From Pseudomonadota bacterium (lineage in GTDB: Bacteria; Pseudomonadota; Gammaproteobacteria; Steroidobacterales; Steroidobacteraceae): a stretch of DNA of 64,000 nt. The stretch covers positions 1 to 64,000 of the forward strand of contig JAEWAF010000073.1 of assembly GCA_023391815.1 (NCBI GenBank). Direction: 5' to 3'. The notes under the pieces are model-generated. The model did not search any database, had not been told where the DNA came from, and worked only from the letters and a program-made list of their open reading frames with translations. This document shows, piece after piece, positions 49,636 through 58,886 of the stretch (position 1 is the stretch's first letter; every line of letters starts with the position of its first letter). The position numbers and the translations under genes were made by a program.

Positions 49636-51426
49636 CTAGTTGGCAGAGGCCCCGGCCACGTAGCGGTCGACTTCACGACCGAGCAGCTCCAGCGGCACAC
49701 TGCCGGTGCGCAGTACGACGTTGTGGAATTGTTGTGGCGAGAACTTATCGCCGAGCGCGGCGCGCGCACGATCTCGCAACTCGATGATCTGCAGCTGGCC
49801 GATCATGTAAGAGCAGGCCTGCCCCGGGTACACGACGTAACGCTCGACCTCGCTCGCTTCCAGACCGTAATCGATGGCCTGTTGCCGCGTCCACTTCTTG
49901 GCGTGCAACCCCGTGTCCACCACCAAGCGGCGAGCGCGGAACAATTGTGCGTCCAGCATGCCGAGCAAACCTTCCGGATCGCCGTTGTACCAGCCATTCT
50001 CGGCGACCAGATTCTCCGCATACAGCGCCCAACCTTCGGACAGCGCGGAGATGCCCCCCAGCACGCGCGCCTGACGGAACTTCGGCAGCTCGGCGTTCTC
50101 CTGCTCGATCGCGATCTGGAAGTGATGACCCGGCACGGTCTCGTGATACACCAGCGTGCGCAGACCGAACTTGGTCATGCGTTGCGGACGCAGCGGCATC
50201 TGGAAGATCGCCGAGCGTGAGCCATCGAGCGGCGCGCGATTGTAGTTCGCGGCGGCGCTGGCTTCACGGAAGCGAGGGAACGGTTGCGCGACGACCGGCG
50301 ACTTCGGCTGCAAGTCGAACAGCGTCGGACTGCGCTTGAGCGCATCGGCGATCATGCCGTCGATGTCGCGCATGATGGCGGCGCGACTGGAGTCCGATGT
50401 CGGATCCGGATAAGCCAGGTCCTCACGCAATTTCGCGGACCGCGCCGCGACCGTGCCTTCGGTGCGACCCAGCTTGCGGAAAATCGCATCCATCTCGGCT
50501 TCGATGCGCGCCACCTGTTGCAACCCGATCTGATGAATCTCCTCGGCGGTGAGCTTGGTGGTCGTGAAGCGGCCCAGCGCGTATGCATAAGCCTGATCGC
50601 CGCCTTCGAACCGCCACAAGCCGGCATCGTTCGTGGCCTGCGGCAGAATGCTCTCGAGCAGGGCGATGGCGCGGCGCCAGGACGGATAGACCTGTTCGCT
50701 GACGATGCGGGTGGCCTGCGCCTGCAGTTCCGAGCGCTGCGCCGAGCTGAGCCCCTCGATGGTTTGAATGCGTTGAGCGAATGCCGTGACGAGCGGGTTC
50801 TGCGCCGGCGCCACGTCGCTGAAGCCGCGCATCGATTTGAGCGTCGATTCCACGATGAAGCGCGGCGGCATCATTTTCTTGCTGACCAGGTGCTTGGCTT
50901 CGCTCACTGCCTCATCCATGCGAGCACCGATCAGCTTCATGCGAGTCACGTAATTGGACGCGTCGGAGGGCTTCGCCAGCGGATGGCGCAACGTGAATGT
51001 TTCGACCAGCCCGACGTTGGCGCCGCTGAATTGATCCAGCGGAAAATCGAAGTCCAGGAACGCTTCGCTGGCCGCGACCTGCTCGAGCTGCCATTGCATC
51101 AGCTCGGCCGAGACGCGCTGTGACTCGTTCATCTTGTTGCGATCGAATTTGGCCAGATCGGCGAGGCCGCGCTTGGCACGTTTGATTCGCTCCAGTGCGT
51201 ACGCGCGGGTGCGGGGCGTGAGCTGCTGTTCCAGCTGGTTCTGTTCATCGCCGGAGAAATAACGGGAGCTGGCGGCGAGATCGGGATCGGCGCGCACCCA
51301 TTCATCGGTGAAACGGGCGAAGAAGGCGTCGACGGTGGAGCGGCTGGCGGAATTGGCCTGGGCCAGCGCCAGGCATGGCAGTAACAGTGTGTATGCAAGT
51401 ACGAACAGCAGCTTGGTTTTCTGCAT
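49636..51426 (-). CDS. Secreted DUF885 metallo-hydrolase
   Basis: A 596-residue exported DUF885 protein, a family related to M3/M32-type zinc peptidases and annotated as probable carboxypeptidases. The signal peptide covers ~1-22. The zinc motif HETVPGHHFQ (~residue 425) has HExxH-like spacing, and the downstream EGWALYAE block gives the third ligand Glu. The start at 51426 follows GAGGGGAAACAA; the in-frame stretch to 51597 overlaps the divergent sigma-factor gene. Substrate unknown, likely peptides in the periplasm. Confidence 0.85.
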   Translation of the reverse strand: MQKTKLLFVLAYTLLLPCLALAQANSASRSTVDAFFARFTDEWVRADPDLAASSRYFSGDEQNQLEQQLTPRTRAYALERIKRAKRGLADLAKFDRNKMNESQRVSAELMQWQLEQVAASEAFLDFDFPLDQFSGANVGLVETFTLRHPLAKPSDASNYVTRMKLIGARMDEAVSEAKHLVSKKMMPPRFIVESTLKSMRGFSDVAPAQNPLVTAFAQRIQTIEGLSSAQRSELQAQATRIVSEQVYPSWRRAIALLESILPQATNDAGLWRFEGGDQAYAYALGRFTTTKLTAEEIHQIGLQQVARIEAEMDAIFRKLGRTEGTVAARSAKLREDLAYPDPTSDSSRAAIMRDIDGMIADALKRSPTLFDLQPKSPVVAQPFPRFREASAAANYNRAPLDGSRSAIFQMPLRPQRMTKFGLRTLVYHETVPGHHFQIAIEQENAELPKFRQARVLGGISALSEGWALYAENLVAENGWYNGDPEGLLGMLDAQLFRARRLVVDTGLHAKKWTRQQAIDYGLEASEVERYVVYPGQACSYMIGQLQIIELRDRARAALGDKFSPQQFHNVVLRTGSVPLELLGREVDRYVAGASAN

Positions 51427-51532
51427 TTGTTTCCCCTCTGGTGCGCGGCGGTCACGATGCCATAATGAGCCGGCCTTGTCACAGCGCCGGGCGCTGGCTC
51501 GTCTAGTCCGGTCCAGCTGCGTCTGTGTAAAT

Positions 51533-52414
51533 ATGAGCGCCGATCCAATCGCCACCGCTACTGCCTTCGCCGCCGAGCGCACTCGTCTGCTCGGCATCGC
51601 CTATCGCATGCTCGGCTCGCGTGCCGACGCGGAAGATGTGTTACAGGATGCCTGGCTGCGCTGGAGCGAATCCGCTAGCACCGATGTGCGCTCGACGCAG
51701 GCGTGGTTGACCACCATCGTCACCCGGCTGTCCATTGACCGGTTGCGCTCTGCGAAAGCACAGCGCGAGGTATACATAGGGCCCTGGTTGCCGGAGCCGC
51801 TGGCCGACATCGATCCGGTCACGCCGGAATCGAAGGCCGAGCTGGCGAGCGAGCTGTCGCTGGCTTTTCTGAGCTTGCTCGAACGGCTCGGCCCCGACGA
51901 GCGCGCCGCCTTCGTCCTGCACGACGCGTTCGACTGCGACTATGACGACATTGCCGAGGTTCTCGGCAAGAGCGCGGCGGCCTGCCGGCAACTCGTGCAT
52001 CGGGCGCGCGAGCGAGTGATGGCCGAGCGCCGGCGCTTTCAAGTCGATGAGCAGACCCGCCTGCGCATGCTCGAACGATTCATCGAAGTCGCCAACGCCG
52101 GCGACCTGCCGGCGATGAAGGCGCTGTTCGCCACGGACGCCCGCCTGGTGTCCGATGGCGGTGGCAAGGCGAAAGCCGTCCGCCGCATCCTGCATGGCGC
52201 CGAGCGCATCGTTTCGCTGTTCGCGATGATCCATCGCAACGGTCGGGGCGCGACTCGACGCATCGTGCGGATCAATGGCGAGCTGGGCCTGGCCACGTCC
52301 TTCGGCGGCAGGCTGCACTCGGTCACGACCATCGAGACCGATGGCCAGCGCATCTACGCGTACTACTCGGTCGCCAATCCGGACAAGCTCGGCGCCTTCC
52401 TGCCGTCCGCTTGA
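51533..52414 (+). CDS. SigJ-type ECF sigma factor with SnoaL-like tail
   Basis: A 293-residue ECF41-type sigma factor. Region 2 (~5-75) includes LLGIAYRMLGSRADAEDVLQDAWLRW; region 4 (~105-165) includes RAAFVLHDAFDCDYDDIAEVLGKS; residues ~175-290 form an NTF2/SnoaL-like domain (FIEVANAGDLPAMKALF) that acts as a built-in regulator in this class. No anti-sigma gene is adjacent. The ATG at 51533 has no Shine-Dalgarno site. The downstream AhpD-like gene is the usual ECF41 target and partner. Confidence 0.88.
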   Translation: MSADPIATATAFAAERTRLLGIAYRMLGSRADAEDVLQDAWLRWSESASTDVRSTQAWLTTIVTRLSIDRLRSAKAQREVYIGPWLPEPLADIDPVTPESKAELASELSLAFLSLLERLGPDERAAFVLHDAFDCDYDDIAEVLGKSAAACRQLVHRARERVMAERRRFQVDEQTRLRMLERFIEVANAGDLPAMKALFATDARLVSDGGGKAKAVRRILHGAERIVSLFAMIHRNGRGATRRIVRINGELGLATSFGGRLHSVTTIETDGQRIYAYYSVANPDKLGAFLPSA

Positions 52415-52494
52415 TCTTGTCGCGCCGGCTGTCACAGCCCGGCGGGCTCGCTCGTCTTGGAGGGGTAAACACCCTTCATCCAGAGGAGCCCACG

Positions 52495-52980
52495 ATGAGT
52501 CAGCAGCGACCGTTCAATTTCATGAAGCATCCCGACATCTACAAGGCCATGTTCGGTCTGAACGCGGGCTTCGAGAATTCCACGTTGGAGCATTCCCTGA
52601 TCGATCTGGTGAAGCTCCGCGCGTCACAGATCAATGGCTGCGGCTTCTGCGTGGACATGCACACCAAAGATGCGCGTCTGGAAGGCGAGACGGAGCAGCG
52701 TCTGTATCTGTTGACCGTATGGCGGGAGGCGCCGAGCCTGTACACCGATCGCGAGCGTGCCGCGCTCGCCTGGACCGAGGCGGTGACCAAGCTCGAAAAC
52801 CAGCATGTGCCGGACGCGGTTTACGATCAGGCCCGCGCGCAGTTCAGTGACGAGGAGTTGGCGCGCCTGACCCTGGCCGTGGTCGCGATCAACGGCTGGA
52901 ATCGTTTCAACATCGCGTTCAACGTACCGGCGGGCAATTACAAGGCCGGCAGCGTCAAGGCGATGCGCCAGGCCTCTTGA
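52495..52980 (+). CDS. Carboxymuconolactone-decarboxylase/AhpD-like protein
   Basis: A 161-residue CMD-family protein with the redox CGFC pair in QINGCGFCVDMH, plus RERAALAWTEAVT and INGWNRFNIAF. CxxC members are AhpD-like peroxidatic enzymes. Pairing with an ECF41 sigma factor is well known, and the sigma factor usually drives this gene's promoter. The ATG at 52495 has AGGAG nearby. Confidence 0.87.
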   Translation: MSQQRPFNFMKHPDIYKAMFGLNAGFENSTLEHSLIDLVKLRASQINGCGFCVDMHTKDARLEGETEQRLYLLTVWREAPSLYTDRERAALAWTEAVTKLENQHVPDAVYDQARAQFSDEELARLTLAVVAINGWNRFNIAFNVPAGNYKAGSVKAMRQAS

Positions 52981-53043
52981 GCGGCTCGTCCCGCTTGCCC
53001 CAAAGATGAGGTCGGATGGCCATGTGGCGACTACACTCGCCGC

Positions 53044-54150
53044 ATGGCTGTCGTTTCCACCCCCGCGCCCGTCGCTGACGCCCCTCGCGGTTTGATCGCG
53101 GCGGTTTCGCCCGGTCGCATGCTGTTGTGGCTGTGGGCGGCGTTCTGCCTGATCATGATCCTGGTCGCCGTCCAGGATCGTCTGCACGACCCCGCGATCG
53201 CGTGGTGGGAGCCCGTGCTTTGGGAAGGTTCGTCGTGCCTCGGCGCCACCGCATGGCTGCTCTGGCAGCGCCGTCACAAGCAGCGATTCGCGCCTTATCT
53301 GGATCAGCCGCTGCATTGGTTCGGCCGGCACTTGATCTGGTCTCCGCTGTTCATCGCGACGTTCATCGGCTTCGTCTATGGCGTGCGCCACGCGGTATAT
53401 GCGCTGCTCGGCGGCAGCTATACCCATGAGCCGTGGCTGTTCGTCATCGGCTATGAGTCCCTGAAGCTGCTGCTGTTCGCGGGGCTTTGGCTCGGCATCA
53501 TTTTTGGCTTCGATTCGTTCGAGCAGTGGCAGGCGCAACGACGGCATCTGCTGGAGCTGCAGAAGTCGCTGGCCGAGGCGCAGCTGGCTCAGCTCAAGTC
53601 GCAACTGCGACCCCATTTCTTTTTCAACGCCTTGAACACCATCTCGGCGCTCATGCATGTGGATGTGGAGCGTGCCGATCGCATGCTCGCGCGTCTCGGC
53701 GATCTGCTTCGGATCAGTCTGCAGATCAATGATCGGGAGATGACCACGCTGCGGGAGGAAGTGCGCACGCTGGAGTTGTTCGCGCAGATCATGCAAGAGC
53801 GGTTTGCGGATCGGGTCACTCTGGGCTGGAACATCGACGCGGAAGTGCTCGATGCGCAGGTGCCGATGCTGTTGCTCCAGCCCCTGCTGGAGAACGCGTT
53901 CAAGCATGGCGTCGAGCGCACTATCGGGCCGGTGAGCATCGAGATCGATGCCCGCCGGCAGAGCGAAGGTGTGGTGTTGGCGATTCGTAACGCCGGGTCG
54001 AGCCTGGCTGCCGATCACCGCGAGGGCGTCGGGTTGCGCAACTGTCGCGAGCGACTGAGAGTGATTTACGGCGATCAGGCGACGCTCCGGCTGGTGAACG
54101 ATGGCGACTGGGTCGTGGCGAAAGTCACTTTGCCGGAGCGTCGGGCGTGA
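53044..54150 (+). CDS. LytS/YehU-like sensor histidine kinase (second system)
   Basis: A 368-residue kinase with four to five helices (residues ~25-155), then a coiled linker and the His_kinase core SQLRPHFFFNALNTIS (His191). The N box LLLQPLLENAFKHGVE and glycine box EGVGLRNCRERL follow. TACACT at 53032-53037 is placed so that transcription would begin at or next to the ATG, suggesting a leaderless or very short 5' UTR. The stop overlaps the response-regulator start (54147-54150). Confidence 0.88.
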   Translation: MAVVSTPAPVADAPRGLIAAVSPGRMLLWLWAAFCLIMILVAVQDRLHDPAIAWWEPVLWEGSSCLGATAWLLWQRRHKQRFAPYLDQPLHWFGRHLIWSPLFIATFIGFVYGVRHAVYALLGGSYTHEPWLFVIGYESLKLLLFAGLWLGIIFGFDSFEQWQAQRRHLLELQKSLAEAQLAQLKSQLRPHFFFNALNTISALMHVDVERADRMLARLGDLLRISLQINDREMTTLREEVRTLELFAQIMQERFADRVTLGWNIDAEVLDAQVPMLLLQPLLENAFKHGVERTIGPVSIEIDARRQSEGVVLAIRNAGSSLAADHREGVGLRNCRERLRVIYGDQATLRLVNDGDWVVAKVTLPERRA

Positions 54151-54887
54151 TTCGCGTAATCGTCGCGGACGACGAACAACCGGCGCGTGACAAGTTGCAG
54201 CGCTGGCTGGGCGAACTGACGGACGTTGCAGTCGTCGCTTGCGCCGAAGACGGATTGCAGGCCGCCGCTGCAATCGACCAGGCGCGGCCGGACGTGGTGT
54301 TTCTGGATATTCAGATGCCGGGGCTCAACGGGCTCGAAGTGGCGGCGCAGTTGGAACAAGCGACCGCGCCGCTCATCGTCTTCGTCACCGCGTACGACGA
54401 GCACGCGGTGAAAGCGTTCGATCTGAACGCCGTCGACTATTTGCTCAAGCCGTATGACAAGGAGCGATTGCTCAAGGCTGTCACGCGAGTGCGAGAGCGG
54501 CTGGGCGACCGGCAATCGCGGCCGCCCGCGGTGGCTACGGCGCGAGCCCAAACGGGATCGAGCGAGCGATTGCTCGTGCCGGAAGGTGAGCGCTTGGAGC
54601 TCATCGACAGTGGATCCATCGACTGGCTGGAAGCGGACGACAATTACGTTCACGTGCATGCCGCGAACCGGAAGTTTCTATTGCGCCGGACGTTGCAGGA
54701 CCTGCTGGCGCAGCTCGGTGAGCAGCGCTTCGCGCGCATTCACAAATCGGCGGCGGTCAACATGGCGGCGATCGCTTCACTCACGCCGCTATTCAAAGGG
54801 GATTACGAGGTGTCACTTCGCAACGGCGTGGTGTTGCGTTTGGGTCGCCGCTACAAGGACGCGTTGTTCGCCCGCATGGGTCGCTGA
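54147..54887 (+). CDS. LytTR-family response regulator (second system)
   Basis: A 246-residue regulator: receiver domain (Asp54 in FLDIQMPG, Lys in YLLKPYDKERL) and LytTR DNA-binding domain (~140-246, with IDWLEADDNYVHVHA and RFARIHKSAAVN). Same length as the first LytTR regulator (3534-4274) but clearly diverged. It is coupled to the kinase by a 4-bp overlap. An acyltransferase gene follows 100 bp later and may be a target. Confidence 0.9.
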   Translation: MIRVIVADDEQPARDKLQRWLGELTDVAVVACAEDGLQAAAAIDQARPDVVFLDIQMPGLNGLEVAAQLEQATAPLIVFVTAYDEHAVKAFDLNAVDYLLKPYDKERLLKAVTRVRERLGDRQSRPPAVATARAQTGSSERLLVPEGERLELIDSGSIDWLEADDNYVHVHAANRKFLLRRTLQDLLAQLGEQRFARIHKSAAVNMAAIASLTPLFKGDYEVSLRNGVVLRLGRRYKDALFARMGR

Positions 54888-54987
54888 AATCCCGCTCGCC
54901 ACGCGACTCGCGCCGGTGGCCACTCAGTCGCTGCGCCATTGAGCTCAGCGCGCCACGATCGCCCGGTAGTACCGCTGGGAGATCTCC

Positions 54988-56181
54988 ATGGAACAAGCCG
55001 TCCTCGTTGGTCAAGAAAGTCACCGTTCGTCCGCCGGCGGCGAGCGTTACGACTTCCTCGACTGGCTCCGCGTCATCGCCATCCTGGTCTTGCTGTTCTA
55101 TCACACCGGCATGATCTTCGTCGGTTGGGGCTGGCATGTCATGAACGATCAGCGCATCGAATCGCTCGTGACTCCGATGGGTATCTCGCATCGCCTGCGT
55201 ATGCCGCTGCTGTTCGTCATTGCCGGCGCCGGCATGTGGTTCGCGCTCCAGCGGCGCACCGGTGTGCAATTGTTCAAGGAGCGAACGGTGCGACTGCTGT
55301 TCCCGCTGATCGTCGGAATGTTTCTGATCGTTCCGCCGCAGGTGTTCTACGAGCGGTTGTTTCAAGGCCAGTGGCAGGGCGGCTTTCTGCAATTCCTGTG
55401 GGAGCGGACGCTACAGTTCCGCCCTTATCCCGAAGGTGATTTCAGCTGGCATCACCTGTGGTTCATCGTCTACCTCTATGTGTACGTCCCGTTGCTCCTG
55501 CCGCTGATGATCTGGTGGCGGAATCGAGCGGGCAAGCTGCTGCCCGGTGCCTGGATGTGCGTGCTGGCGCTGCCACTTGCCGTCAATGAGGCGCTGCTCA
55601 AGCCGCTGTTTCCCGAAGCGCACAATCTCCTCAGCGATTGGTACATCTTCAACCACTACATGTTGCTCACGGTTTATGGTTATCTGCTCGCGTCCATGCC
55701 GGGCAGCTGGCAATGGTTGGCCGCACGGCGGCACCAGTTTGCGCTCGGTGGCATCGCTGTGTACGTCGTCGCGACGCTGTTGTTCGAAAAGGGTCTGATC
55801 CACCGCGACACACCGGCCGATGCATTCATTGCCAATCTGTTCACCTGGCTGTGGTTGCTGGCATTCCTGGGCTACGGTTATCGCCACCTGTCGTTCTGCA
55901 ATCCACTGCTGCGCTGGGCGCGCGATGCCAGCTATCCGATCTATATCCTTCATCAGACCGTCATCGTCGCCATGGGTTACTACGTGGTGCAAACATCCTG
56001 GAGCCCGTGGGCCAAGTATTGGACGGTGCTGATGGCCACGTTGGTCGGCTGCTGTCTGTGCTATGAGCTGGTCGTACGGCGTTTCGGTTTGACCCGGTTC
56101 ATTTTCGGAATGAAACCCCGCCACGCCGACGAGTCGCGGGCGGCGGCATCAAGCTCGGCACGAGGCCCTGTCGTGGTTTGA
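54988..56181 (+). CDS. Acyltransferase-3 family membrane protein, OpgC-like
   Basis: A 397-residue membrane acyltransferase with about ten helices. The family starts YDFLDWLRVIAILVLLFYHTG, carrying the conserved Arg/His, and has WHHLWFIVYLYVYVPLLLPL, the pattern seen in glucan-modifying OpgC/MdoC proteins. OpgC succinylates periplasmic glucans; other members acylate polysaccharides or antibiotics, so the acceptor is only inferred. GGAG stands before the ATG. The C-terminal ~20 residues are Ala/Ser-rich. The next gene begins 50 bp after its stop. Confidence 0.82.
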   Translation: MEQAVLVGQESHRSSAGGERYDFLDWLRVIAILVLLFYHTGMIFVGWGWHVMNDQRIESLVTPMGISHRLRMPLLFVIAGAGMWFALQRRTGVQLFKERTVRLLFPLIVGMFLIVPPQVFYERLFQGQWQGGFLQFLWERTLQFRPYPEGDFSWHHLWFIVYLYVYVPLLLPLMIWWRNRAGKLLPGAWMCVLALPLAVNEALLKPLFPEAHNLLSDWYIFNHYMLLTVYGYLLASMPGSWQWLAARRHQFALGGIAVYVVATLLFEKGLIHRDTPADAFIANLFTWLWLLAFLGYGYRHLSFCNPLLRWARDASYPIYILHQTVIVAMGYYVVQTSWSPWAKYWTVLMATLVGCCLCYELVVRRFGLTRFIFGMKPRHADESRAAASSSARGPVVV

Positions 56182-56231
56182 TTTGGGCGCGGGACGGATG
56201 CATAGTCGCGGCCAACTCACAGGAGCTGGCC

Positions 56232-57125
56232 GTGCTCGAATCCGCCCGCCTCGTTGCTCTCGCCACCTTACCTCTATTGATTGCGACGATGCCCTCGGTG
56301 GCCGCCGGTCGCACCATGGCCGACGTGCTGGCGGCATCGAAGCCGTCCGACTGGCGGCCGCTGGATCCGAACAACACGCTGTACATGGACCTGCCGAGCG
56401 GGCGGGTCGTCATCGAGCTGCAACCCGAGTTCGCGCCCAAGCACGTCGCCAATCTGCGCGCCCTGACCCGCGCCAGGTATTTCGACGGACTGGCGATCAC
56501 GCGATCGCAAGACAACTACGTGGTGCAGTGGGGCGAGTCGGACGCCGGCAAGCCGATGGGCGAGGCGAAGAAAGCCTTGCCGGCGGAGTTCACTCGACCG
56601 GCCGCGGGATTGAACTTCACGGTACTTCCCGATCCCGACACATACGCTGCTCAAACTGGTTTCGTGAATGGGTTCCCGGCCGCGCGCGATTCCGCGAGCG
56701 GCTCGGCCTGGATTGTTCATTGTTACGGCGTCGTTGGCGCGGGTCGCGATAACGACGTAAACAGCGGCAGTGGCGCCGAGTTGTATGTGGTCACCGGCAA
56801 TGCGCCGCGACAGCTCGATCGAAACATCACGGTCGTCGGTCGCGTGGTGCAAGGGATGGATGCGCTGTCGACCATGCCTCGTGGCAGAGGCGCGATGGGC
56901 TTCTATGAAAGACCCGAAGAGCGCACGCCGATCACGCAGATTCGTCTGGCGGCCGACGTGCCCGAGGCGCAGCGAGCCAGGCTGGAGGTCCTGAGAACGG
57001 ATACCCAAACGTTCGCCGATCTGGTGGAGTCGCGGCGCAACCGGCAGGATGAGTGGTACAAAGTCCCGGCCGGTCGCATCGATGTATGTAACGTGCCGCT
57101 GCCCGTCAAAAAGGAGAAATCATAA
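56232..57125 (+). CDS. Periplasmic cyclophilin-type peptidyl-prolyl isomerase
   Basis: A 297-residue exported cyclophilin. After a signal peptide (~1-25) the fold begins NTLYMDLPSGRVVIELQPEFAPKHVANLR, then YFDGLAITRSQDNYVVQWG and a C-terminal RVVQGMDALSTMPRG. The active-site core is altered from textbook cyclophilins (no clear FHR), so activity may be low. Long inserts (~115-165) are unusual. The GTG at 56232 is chosen because AGGAG lies seven bases before it and it starts the signal peptide; a TTG at 56178 overlaps the previous gene. It heads a four-gene run to 58874. Confidence 0.8.
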   Translation: MLESARLVALATLPLLIATMPSVAAGRTMADVLAASKPSDWRPLDPNNTLYMDLPSGRVVIELQPEFAPKHVANLRALTRARYFDGLAITRSQDNYVVQWGESDAGKPMGEAKKALPAEFTRPAAGLNFTVLPDPDTYAAQTGFVNGFPAARDSASGSAWIVHCYGVVGAGRDNDVNSGSGAELYVVTGNAPRQLDRNITVVGRVVQGMDALSTMPRGRGAMGFYERPEERTPITQIRLAADVPEAQRARLEVLRTDTQTFADLVESRRNRQDEWYKVPAGRIDVCNVPLPVKKEKS

Positions 57126-57127
57126 TC

Positions 57128-57523
57128 ATGGGCGCCGATTTCGAGTCTCCCCGTCCGCGCCGCTGGCTGAAGCGTCTGGTGCTCTGGATGCTGGTGCTGC
57201 TCATCGTGCTGGGCAGTGCCTGGACCTGGTTCTCGCTGAACTGGTCCTACTCCGAAGGCGAGCGCGCCGGCATCCTGCAAAAATTTTCCCGCAAAGGCTG
57301 GCTCTGCAAGACCTATGAGGGCGAACTGGCGCTGTACATCGTCGGCGGCGTGGCGCCGCAGATCTGGCACTTCAGCACGCGCGATCCGAAGCTGGCCGAG
57401 GAGTTGACCAAGAACGTCGGGCAGGACATGCGGCTGCAATACACGGAGCATCGCGGCGTGCCGACCAATTGTTTCGCCGAGACGCCGTATTTCGCCACTG
57501 GCTTCACGGTGATCAAGCGTTAG
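57128..57523 (+). CDS. Small membrane-anchored protein of unknown function
   Basis: A 131-residue protein with one N-terminal transmembrane helix (~17-38) and a soluble part carrying SEGERAGILQKFSRKGWLCKTYEGEL and RGVPTNCFAETPYFATG. Similar short proteins occur in many proteobacteria, but none has a known role. The start is two bases after the cyclophilin stop; a glutathione peroxidase gene follows after AGGAGGG. Likely co-transcribed. Confidence 0.78.
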   Translation: MGADFESPRPRRWLKRLVLWMLVLLIVLGSAWTWFSLNWSYSEGERAGILQKFSRKGWLCKTYEGELALYIVGGVAPQIWHFSTRDPKLAEELTKNVGQDMRLQYTEHRGVPTNCFAETPYFATGFTVIKR

Positions 57524-57533
57524 GAGGGTCATC

Positions 57534-58013
57534 ATGAGCACCGTCTACGATTTCTCGGCCAACAGCCTCGACGGCAAGCCGGTTCAGTTGCGCGATTACG
57601 CCGGCAAGGTATTGCTGGTGGTGAACACCGCCAGCAAGTGCGGCTTCACGCCGCAGTACGAAGGTCTGGAAGCGCTGTACAAACAGTATCGCGACCGCGG
57701 CCTTACCGTGCTGGGCTTTCCCTGCAATCAGTTCGGCGCGCAGGAGCCCGGCAGCGCCGAGGAGATCGGCGCCTTCTGCCAAAAGAACTATGGCGTCAGC
57801 TTCCCCATGTTCGAGAAGATCGACGTGAATGGCGATGCAGCTCATCCGCTGTATCGCTGGCTGAAGAGCAGCGCCAAAGGCCTGCTGGGCAGCGAAGCCA
57901 TCAAGTGGAACTTCACCAAGTTCCTGATCGATCGCAACGGACAGGTGGTCGATCGGTTCGCGCCCACCACCAAGCCCGAGGACCTCAAGTCCAAAGTCGA
58001 GGAATTGCTATAG
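57534..58013 (+). CDS. Glutathione peroxidase
   Basis: A 159-residue thiol peroxidase of the GPx/BtuE family. The peroxidatic Cys is in NTASKCGFTPQYEGL (Cys36), Gln and Trp of the catalytic set are in FPCNQFGAQEPG and KWNFTKFLID. Length is typical. It reduces peroxides with thioredoxin or glutathione. It starts ten bases after the upstream small gene, and mipA-like starts directly at its stop. Confidence 0.93.
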   Translation: MSTVYDFSANSLDGKPVQLRDYAGKVLLVVNTASKCGFTPQYEGLEALYKQYRDRGLTVLGFPCNQFGAQEPGSAEEIGAFCQKNYGVSFPMFEKIDVNGDAAHPLYRWLKSSAKGLLGSEAIKWNFTKFLIDRNGQVVDRFAPTTKPEDLKSKVEELL

Positions 58014-58874
58014 ATGAGTTCGATCCGGAACGCGGCGTCGCTATGGTTGGCGACGCTGGCTGTGATTGCCTGGCCAGGTGCATCGCGGGCCGAGCAGAAA
58101 CCGCTTTGGGAAGCCGGGCTCGGCGTCGGTGCGATAGCGTTTCCGGATTATCGGGGCTCGGACGAGGTCAACACCTATCCCGTGCCGCTGCCGTACTTCG
58201 TGTATCGGGGCAAGTTTCTGAAGGCCGATCGCGAGGGCTTGCGCGGCGAGCTGTTCGACAAGCGTTATCTCGAGCTCAGCTTCAGCATGAACGCCACCAT
58301 CCCGGTGAGCAGCGACGACAACGATGCGCGCCGGGGCATGCCGAATCTGCGACCGACGCTGGAGCTCGGGCCGTCGCTCGATGTTCACCTGTGGCGCTCA
58401 CAGGATACGAATATGAAGCTCGACCTGGTGATGCCGCTGCGTTTGCCGATCACCCTGGAGAGCTCGCCCAAGACGCTGGGCTGGAATTTTTCGCCGCGCC
58501 TGAATCTGGATGTCGAGAATGTCGGCGGCTTCGAGGGCTGGAATTTCGGCGTCGGCGCCGGCCCGCTGTTCGGCGCGGCCGAGTATCACGAATATTTCTA
58601 TTCAGTCGCGCCCCGCTTCGCGACGGTCGAGCGTCGTGCCTACGATGCACGCGGCGGTTATTCGGGCACGCATTTCATCGCCGCCATCTCCAAACGCTTC
58701 CCCGGCTATTGGGTCGGCGCATACATGCGCTATGACAATCTGCACGGGGCAGCGTTCGAGGACAGCCCGCTGGTGCGGCAGCAGAACTATCTCACTGGCG
58801 GCCTCGGCATCGCCTGGATGATCGGCAAGTCCAAACGACTGGTCGAAGTCGACGACGACGAAGTCGCCGAGTGA
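58014..58874 (+). CDS. MipA/OmpV-family outer-membrane protein
   Basis: A 286-residue exported outer-membrane beta-barrel. The signal peptide covers ~1-25. GLGVGAIAFPDYRGSDEV opens the barrel, with alternating strands ending GGLGIAWMIGKSKRLVEVDDD. MipA in E. coli scaffolds murein hydrolase and synthase; many OmpV proteins respond to osmotic or drug stress. Its ATG is directly adjacent to the peroxidase stop, so it is part of the same operon. Confidence 0.87.
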   Translation: MSSIRNAASLWLATLAVIAWPGASRAEQKPLWEAGLGVGAIAFPDYRGSDEVNTYPVPLPYFVYRGKFLKADREGLRGELFDKRYLELSFSMNATIPVSSDDNDARRGMPNLRPTLELGPSLDVHLWRSQDTNMKLDLVMPLRLPITLESSPKTLGWNFSPRLNLDVENVGGFEGWNFGVGAGPLFGAAEYHEYFYSVAPRFATVERRAYDARGGYSGTHFIAAISKRFPGYWVGAYMRYDNLHGAAFEDSPLVRQQNYLTGGLGIAWMIGKSKRLVEVDDDEVAE

Positions 58875-58886
58875 GTTGAACGTTCG

